From NCBI GenBank assembly GCA_015069495.1, contig SVIN01000004.1:1-64000 (forward strand): a DNA stretch of 64,000 bases, given 5' to 3'. Shown here in pieces: positions 53,205 through 62,200 of the stretch (position 1 is the stretch's first letter; the number at the start of each line of letters is the position of its first letter). The stretch comes from Clostridiales bacterium (GTDB lineage Bacteria > Bacillota > Clostridia > Christensenellales > Borkfalkiaceae). A model generated the notes under the pieces. It was not told the DNA's origin and ran no database searches. It worked only from the letters and a program-made list of their open reading frames with translations. The position numbers and the translations under genes are program-made.

Positions 53205-53266
53205 TTGACATTGCCATAATATAGTGGTATAATAGCCATGTAAAACTGTCTATTATATAATAGACA
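53205..53266 (+). promoter_or_regulatory. Consensus promoter with 20-bp palindromic operator
   Basis: TTGACA (53205-53210), 17 bases, TATAAT (53228-53233) is a perfect sigma-A promoter. TGTCTATTATATAATAGACA (53247-53266) is a perfect 20-bp palindrome that would lie just after the start site, a typical place for a repressor. It precedes the giant lipoprotein gene. Confidence 0.85.
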
Positions 53267-53297
53267 TAGCGAAGAAAATATAAATGGAGGCATAACA

Positions 53298-56200
53298 ATG
53301 AAGATGAAAAACAAATTGTTAGCAAGCATTTTAAGCTTACTTATGGTTGTTTGCTGTTCGTTGGGTTTTGTTGCCTGCGGTGAAACGACGTGTTCGCACC
53401 GTTGGGATGAATGGACTCTTGTAACAGACGCAACCTGTACAGAACAAGGCGTTCAGGAACGCGTATGTTTCGAATGCGGTGAAAAGGAAACCGAAAATTT
53501 TGAAGCGTACGGACATAACTGGAAAGCTGCAACTTGCAGTGCGCCTAAGACCTGTAAGACCTGCGGTGAAACGACGGGCGGTTTAGGCGATCACGCTTTC
53601 GTTGTGGAATGGGCAGACGGCGAAACGAGAAAATCGAACGCGACCTGCACCAGCGGGGCAGTATATTACAAATCCTGCGAATGCGGTGCAATCAGCGACA
53701 GCGATGAAAACACCTTCACGTTGGGCGAACCCATTGCACACCAAGATAACGACAAGGATCATACCTGCGATTTCGGTTGCGGTGAAGCCTTTGGCGAATG
53801 CGCAGACGGGGATTTTGACCACGCCTGTGATTACGGTTGCGATAAAGTGTGGGGCGAATGCGTAGACGAAGACAAAGACCACGCGTGCGACTACGGTTGC
53901 GCTAAAATCTTTGGTTTGTGCGCAGATAATAACAAAGACCACGCGTGCGACTACGGTTGCGATAAAGCCTTTGGCGAATGCGCAGACGGGGATAAAGACC
54001 ACGATTGCGATTATGGTTGCGATAAAATCTTGGGTGAACACACCGACGGCGATGACAACGACCACCTTTGCGATTATGGTTGCGGATTGATTGCCGATGA
54101 AGGCTGTTATGACGTTGTAGTAGATGGCGCGTGCGACGAATGTGGCGCGATCATCGGTCACGTTTGCGAAGACGCAGACAAAGACCACGCATGTGATTCT
54201 TGTTCGGCTTATATGGGTGTACACGAAGACACGAACAGCGACCACAATTGCGAATATTGCGGTAAAGAATGCAGTGTTTGTGTCGATACCAACAGCGACC
54301 ACAAGTGCGATTATGAAGGCTGTGGTAAGACCTTGAGCGAATGTGTGGATGACAACAAGGACCACAAGTGCGATTATGCAGGTTGTGCTGCAACGTTGAG
54401 CGCGTGTGCGGATGAAGATAAAGACCACAAGTGTGACTTTACTGGTTGTAAAGCCGCATTGTCCGAATGTATCGACGAAAACAAAGACCACTATTGCGAT
54501 TATGCAGGCTGTGGGGAAAGATTGAGCGCGTGCGCAGACGATAACAACAACCACGTTTGCGATTACGAAAGTTGTCAAGCAAAGACGAGCGAATGCGGAG
54601 ACAAGGATAACAACCACATTTGTGATTATAAGGGTTGTAAAGCAACGTTGAGCGCATGCGCTGACGAAAACAAAGACCATAAGTGCGATTACACTGGTTG
54701 TAATGCAGTATTGTCCGAATGTAAGGACGAAGATAAAAACCACGATTGCGATTACACTGGCTGTAACGAAGTTTGTGGCGCGCACACTGACGGCGACGAC
54801 AACGACCACCTTTGCGATTATGGTTGTGGTGTAATTGCCGACGACGGTTGTTATGACACAGTTGTAAACGGTAAGTGCGACGAATGTGGCGCGGATATCA
54901 ACCATGAATGTGTAGATGCAGGCAAAGACCACGCATGTGATATCTGTTCTAAGTCGATGGGTGAACACGAAGACGGCAACAAAGACCACGCGTGTGATTA
55001 TGGCTGTACGACCGCTATTGGCGCGCACGAAGATACTAACAAAGACCATAAGTGTGATTATGGTTGCGCGACTGCTTTTGGTGTTTGTGAAGATGCCAAC
55101 GCAGACCACGCTTGTGACTATGGCTGTAACAAAGTCTATGGTACTTGCGTAGATGCAGACAAAAACCACGATTGCGATTACGCGGGCTGTGCAGAACGCG
55201 TAGGCGCGTGTGTAGACAATAATAAAGACCATACTTGCGACCACGGTTGCGGTAAATCTTTCGGCGTGTGCGAAGATATCAATAAAAAAGACCACGCTTG
55301 TGATTATGGTTGCGATAAGACCTTTGGCGAATGCAAAGATGATGATAAAGACCACGTTTGCGATTATACTGGTTGTACGGTAGTACATGGTGTATGTGCA
55401 GATTCCAACACGGATAACGACCACGTTTGTGACTACGGTTGCAAAGCGGTTCTTGAAGATTGTACCGACGCCGAAAACGACGGTGACCATATTTGTGAAA
55501 TTTGCGGTAACATAGAGGCTACCGCACATACTTACAGCGAGGCAACTTGCGCAGCGCCTGCGACTTGCTCGGAATGCGGTGCAACCGAAGGTTCGACCAT
55601 TGACCACATAGATGAAAACAAAGACCACAAGTGTGATAATGGTTGCGGTAAAAATGATATGGGCGAGTGCGCAGACTCCAACACGGATGACGACCACGTT
55701 TGTGACTATGGTTGCAATGCGGTTCTTGAAGATTGTATCGATGCAGAAAACGACGCTGACCATGCTTGTGACGTTTGCGGTAAGGAAGACGTGACTGCGC
55801 ATAAGCTTGAAGTGGTTTCGACAACGAATGCAACCTGCTACGAAGCAGCGACCAAGACCCTTGTATGTAATTGCGGTCACGAAGAAGAGGAAACCGTTGG
55901 CGCTGCATTGGGTCATAACATTACGGGCGTAACCCCTTTTGAAAGACAGGTTGCTGGTTGCGAATACGAAGAAGTATACGAATGTGCTGTTTGCGGTGAC
56001 GAAGTAATCGGGGAAACCGTTTACAAACATAAACATATTGCAAGCATTGCAACGCCTGCTACTTGTGCAAACGATGGTTTGAAAGTATTCGTTTGTGCTT
56101 GCGGTGATGAAAAAGAACCTGAAGTTATCCCCGCTGACGCGACTGGTCATAACTGGGTTGAAGGCAATGTTGTAAACGGTACGAGAACGGATACTTGCTC

Positions 56201-59200
56201 CGTATGTAACGAGACGAAAGAAGTAACCGTATACACGGGTACGACCACCGATGAAATCAATGCAAGCGACCTTGCAAATAAGGAAATTGCGTTGAATAAT
56301 GCAAACATTAGCTTGGGCAGCGGCGTTGCTGATGCGATTGGCGACCAAAACGTTACCGTTTCGGCTGACAAAGTGGAAGGCACCGACCGTGAAAACCTCG
56401 GTTTGGGTGATAAGCTTGCGCAGGTAGGCGACAGCCCCATCTATAACTTCACCATCAACAACGGCGAAGAAAATATTTCCAACTTTGGTGAAAACAACTA
56501 CGTAACCATTACGCTTCCTTATGAGTTACAGGAAGGCGAAGACGTTGACAGTATCGCAATTTGGTTCATTACCGACGAAGGTGAAATCGAATCCATCAGC
56601 GCAACCTATAACAACGGTTACGTTACCTTTAAAACCAACCACTTCTCGTACTATACGGTAACGAGATTGACCCCCGCTGAAAGATGCGCTTTGTACGGTC
56701 ACGGTTATGCAGTGCAACACGTAGAAGGCAGCTGTACGAAGGATTCGTACGACCTTTACGTATGCGTACGCTGTCACGATAAATACGAAGCCAACCGTGT
56801 AGTGGCTGACGGTCACAATTATACCTCTACCACCAACCCGGCAACTTGTACGGCAAGCGGTTCTACCGTTTACACTTGTACAGATTGTAACCATACTTAC
56901 AGAACGAAGATCAACGCAACGGGTCACAAGTGGGCATTGGTAGATTCGGCAGAAAAAACTTGTACGGCAGACGGTTTCGAAAAGTACGGTTGCGAATACT
57001 GCGACGATGAATATACCATTACATATGTAAAATTGTCGCACGTGTATACGCGCACGACGTTTGCGGCAACTTGTACTTCCAGCGGTTATACCTTGTATGA
57101 ATGCGACAACTGCGATTACAGCTATACCGATAATTACGTGGAAGCGCTTGGGCATGATTACAACACCTATGAATTTGTTTGGGAAGCAAACGGCAATAAG
57201 GCTGTTTTGAACCTTGCTTGTTCGCATGATGCAACGCATATCACTTCGTTCCGTCTTACGGATAGCAAACATATCCATAAGGAAGTTACGAAGGGCGAAT
57301 GTTCGAACTATGTTATCAGAAAGCATACGGCAACCATCGAAGTGAATGGCGTAACGTATACCGATACCATCGTTATCGAACAGGGTAACCCTAGCCATAC
57401 CTATTCCGCAAACTGGACGACGGATGACAACGAACACTGGCACGAATGTATTTGCGGCGCGAAGACGGACGTAGGCGCGCATGCTTTTGACACCTATACG
57501 GTGACCAAGCAGGCTACTTGCGCAGAAAACGGTGAAAAGACTTCGTACTGCGAATGCGGTAAAACGCAAGTAAGCGTAATCCCTAAGACGGGTAAACATA
57601 ATTATGAAAACGGCACTTGCACGGGTTGCGGTGCTACCTATTCGGAAGATTATTACGTAAATCTTATCACTTCTATCAAGAATATCAACGGTTTTGCAAT
57701 CGTTATCGAAAACTTGAGCTATGAATTCTTAGAAGAAAACAAACTTGGCGAACTTGAAATCGGCGGTTATCTTAAACAGATGGACATTGCTGAACTTGTA
57801 CTTTACGTAGAAGACGGCGAATTGAAGGGTGCGGCAATCGGCAGCATCGTTATCTTCAATGGTCCTATTAAAAACGCAGAAGCGCGTTATGACATGAAAG
57901 CCTACATTGAAGGCGAATATATGTATATCGTACTTGCGGGCGACATAACGGGCGACATGTATATCAAGATGTCGGTAGAAGCTTGGATTTACAACATCTT
58001 GGACAGCATGGATATTTCTGTGTCTGAGATGAGCGACGGTATGATTTCCTTCATCACGGATACGGTACTTCCTATGGTGGATACGTTGATTGAAACCAAT
58101 TCGGCAGAACTCAACGCTATCTTGGAAGACGCGTTCAATATCATCTTTACGTTTGAACAACAAGGCGATGGTTCGTACGTTGCAACGTTGGATTTTGACA
58201 AGTTGTACGCATTGAACGAAAACCTTGCAACGAAGTCGATTGCAGAAGTCGTTGATATTTACTTCGGCGAAGGTGCATTTGACTATCTTGTAGAATGGGC
58301 ACTTGAAGTGCTTGCACTTGAACCTTCGGAAATCCCTGCGTACTTGGATGAACTTGGGTTTGATTCGGCTGAATTGATTGAAAAAATCAATGAACTGGCA
58401 CGTGAATCGGGCGCGCCTGCGGATTATGACATCAATGATATCATCAACGAAGAAAGCTTGGAAGGCGTAGCGCTTGGTATGCTTATCTTTGAAATCAAAG
58501 ATGAAACGTACGTGGATAGATTCAACGAAGTTGTGGGCGCTTTGCGCGAAACTTCCGTATATGAAATGTTGAACGTTGGGTCTGCTGAAGACTTTAAGGC
58601 AAACATCGACGATATTCTCGATGCGTTTGTAAATGACGTTGCATTCTCGTTTACGACCGACAGCGCAAGCATGATTCAATCCATCAACCTTTCGGCAAAC
58701 AATGCGGGCTATACCATCAATGACATGGAAATGAATTTCACGTTTGACCTTGAAATCACCATCAATGGCAGAATTGATGCTACTTGGTCCGATATCGTGG
58801 ACGAAATCGAAAACAATATCGTATTGCCCGAAGAAGGTATGCTGAATAATGGTATTTTGGTGGATGGCGAAAACAATGGGAACAGCGGTGTAGTACGCCC
58901 TGACGCTCCCAACACCTCGGCATGGGAAAGTGCAGACGATTTCAGCTACGAACTCGAATACGACAGCATATACAGCTACAATGATAGTTACGACAACGAC
59001 TACGACGTTGGTTACGACAGCGGTTATGACGCTGAGATTGTATTGCCTGAAAAAGCGAAGCTTAACAGTGCATATCAGAAAAACTACAACGAAATGTGGT
59101 CGGGCAATGCAATTTACCAAGGCGTAGAATATCACTACAATAACGGTATTCGTATCGAGGTATATAAGAACGATTACAACAAGTTGGGCTATATTATGTA

Positions 59201-62200
59201 TAGACCTGATTGTTCGGGTTGGATTGAATACCAAGCTTGCTATGCAAGAATTCGTTATCAATTTATGCTTGCACCCGTTGTAATTGATGGCAGCGACGTT
59301 ATTTTGGTCATCGATGAATATACTCGTGAAGTAGTCGGTCTTTTCGAAACGGAAAACGGCGCGAAAGCGGTATATGAAGACGGTACGGAAAAAGAAATCG
59401 TTATCGATGTAGAAGGCAACGGCGGGAATATTGCAAGAGTATATGCGGATATCTATTTCCAAGTATTTGAAGATGCAGAAGGTATCATTACTTGGTCGGA
59501 ATACGTAGATTATTACTACAACGCTGAAAAACAAGAGTATGCAAATAATTCGCAACACGAATTGGAATACGAATATATCCCGAACGGCGAACGTTGCGGA
59601 GAAGACGGTACGCTCCGTCGCATTACGTGTAAGCATTGCGATTACTATCAAGAACGTACCATCTATTATTGCGAATGGGAATATGACGTTGTCATTGACT
59701 TTGCGGAATACACCGAATGCGGCGGTAAGGCTATCGTAAATCGTTGTGCGCATTGCGGTTATATTTCCCATGTCAGAAGAATGGACCTCAATTGCAAGAT
59801 GAGTGAGGCAGTAGAAGAAGAAATCTTCGACGAAAATGGTCAAGTGATTGGTTATCAAGCTACGTCAACCTGTCTTAATTGCGGTTTGGTATTTGTTGAA
59901 AAAGCATGGACAGAACACTATTCTGTCTGCGGATATACCGAATATCGCGGTGCGTATATCTACAAGGCTGAAGATTGTATCTTTGAATATGTACAATACA
60001 GCTCTTATGAAGAACACGATTATCAATATGAGTATGAACTTTATGGTGATGATTGCAACAGCTCGTATAAAGTAATTGAAACGTGTACGAAGTGCGATTA
60101 CAAGTCCACGTGGCGTGCGTCTGGCCACAGATATGAATCCTTTGAAATCAATCTTGGGGAATACGGTTGTGAAGGTTATATCGGCGGTAATCGTTGTGCG
60201 ATTTGTAAAACCATAGATGAATATCTCAAGATGGACATTCGTTGTAACGTAGGCGAACAGCCTACCCCTGACGAAGTGATTGGGGAAGACGGTATTGTGC
60301 ATTACGTGATGACGGCGACCTGCCCTGATTGCGGTTTGCGCTTCGTTGTAGAACAATGGTCGATTGTACAATCAATTTGTGTTACGAATGATTATCAATC
60401 CATGAAGATTTACAGCGGTGAGGATTGTATCTTCGATTACACGCAAGTTCGTATCAATGATACCCATAATTACGAATATACTTACGAATGGTCGGGCGAG
60501 ACTCCTGATTGCAATCAAGAATACAAAGTCAACCATTATTGTACGAAGTGCGGTGAAGGGGATTATTGGTATGGTATCGGTCATAAAACTGATTACTTCC
60601 ATACAGAACTTTCCGAATACGGCGCGTGCGGCGGTTGGCTTGAAGGCGAATCTTGCGTCATTTGCGGTGAATTGATTAACATGTATGGTATGAATATCCA
60701 CTGTCCTATGGAAGGCGGTCCTGCGGAAGAATGGGTAGACGAATACGGAAATATTCATACTGTGAAGAGAGCTACTTGTCCTGTATGCGGTTTAACGTCC
60801 GTAGAGGAATGGTGGTCTGAACAAACAAGTTCTTGTGTTCGTTATGAATATAATAAGCAGACAATTTCTATTAATGGGGTTTGTATCTTTGAGGATATTC
60901 GCTCTAGCTATCAGGAAAACCACAACTATGAATACGAGTATGAGTTCTTTGGCGAAGGCTGTGAAGACGGTTATCGTGTAACGCAGACTTGTACGCTTTG
61001 CGGTCAAAGCTGGACCCATGAAGGTTGGGGACATAGAAGGGATTATAGAGAAGTTTACCTCACTGAATATGGTTTCTGTGGCGGTCGCTTGGAAGAACGT
61101 TATTGTTCGATTTGCGATACAGTCATTGATGCATATATCTATGACGACTATCGTTGCGATTGGCAGTCGGTAGGTACGACGCCTGACGGGTATACTGTAC
61201 AAGAATGCGCAAGATGCGGCGGTCAGAAGTTGTTCAAAGCCACCAATACGGAAAAAGATGAAAATTGTTATTATCAGCATACGGAAAGCTACGTTTACAT
61301 CATGGACGAAGAAGAAGTATGCAGAAGCGAACGTACGTATGGAATGACGGAACACAACTACACGTACAGCTTTGATATGAACGGCGAATCCTGTAAGGAT
61401 GGTTATACCGTTTATGAAACTTGTACGAATTGCGGACATTATTCGGAAACATACAATACGCACCATAATACCTATACCATTTATAGATTGGAAGCAGATG
61501 GTAGCTATTGTGAAGAACATCATGCACGTGTTTACGGCTGTCCTTGCGGTTATAGCTATGCTATCGAATACGATATAGGCAACTTCAATTATGACGTTGA
61601 ATTGGGTATGTACGTATGCGAAGATTGTGACTTGGTAATCCTCAACACCGATTATGGTATGGATGAAGGTTGTTATCGTGTACATTACAAACCGATTTCG
61701 ATTATTTTGAACGGCGAAGCGGTTTACGAATATGTAAACGAAAGGAGATACGCAAACCATAACTTTGTTGATGCAGAAGCAATCGTTGTAGATGGTATGA
61801 CCTGTATATCGGTTACTTGTTCGAAGTGTAACGAAGTAAGAGAAACTACCGTGAACGTGCTTGAGGCAACCATGGAATATCATGGGGATAAAGACGGTCA
61901 ATATTACTACGATTACACCTTTACACCTAGCGAATCTGCATCTTATACGATTCGCAGCCTTGAGAATCGTGATACGTATGTAAGATTGTACGAAGTATCG
62001 CTGGGTCAATTGATTGAAATTGGCTCTAACGACGATGGAGCTGACAATCTCCAGTTCCTTTTGACTTCTTACTTGACGGAAGGTAAGACCTATATTTACC
62101 GTATTGGTTTCTTGGGTTATGACGAAGAAGGCACAATCAACTTCATGTTGACGCAAGGTGTTGCTGACCAAACGACTTGTAATCATAACCATTATGATTC

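Noticed and set aside
53583-56348. Minus-strand open frame of 921 codons opposite the giant Cys-rich gene
   Set aside because: It is an antisense shadow of the Cys/Asp repeats with no ribosome binding site; the plus frame is continuous with a consensus promoter.
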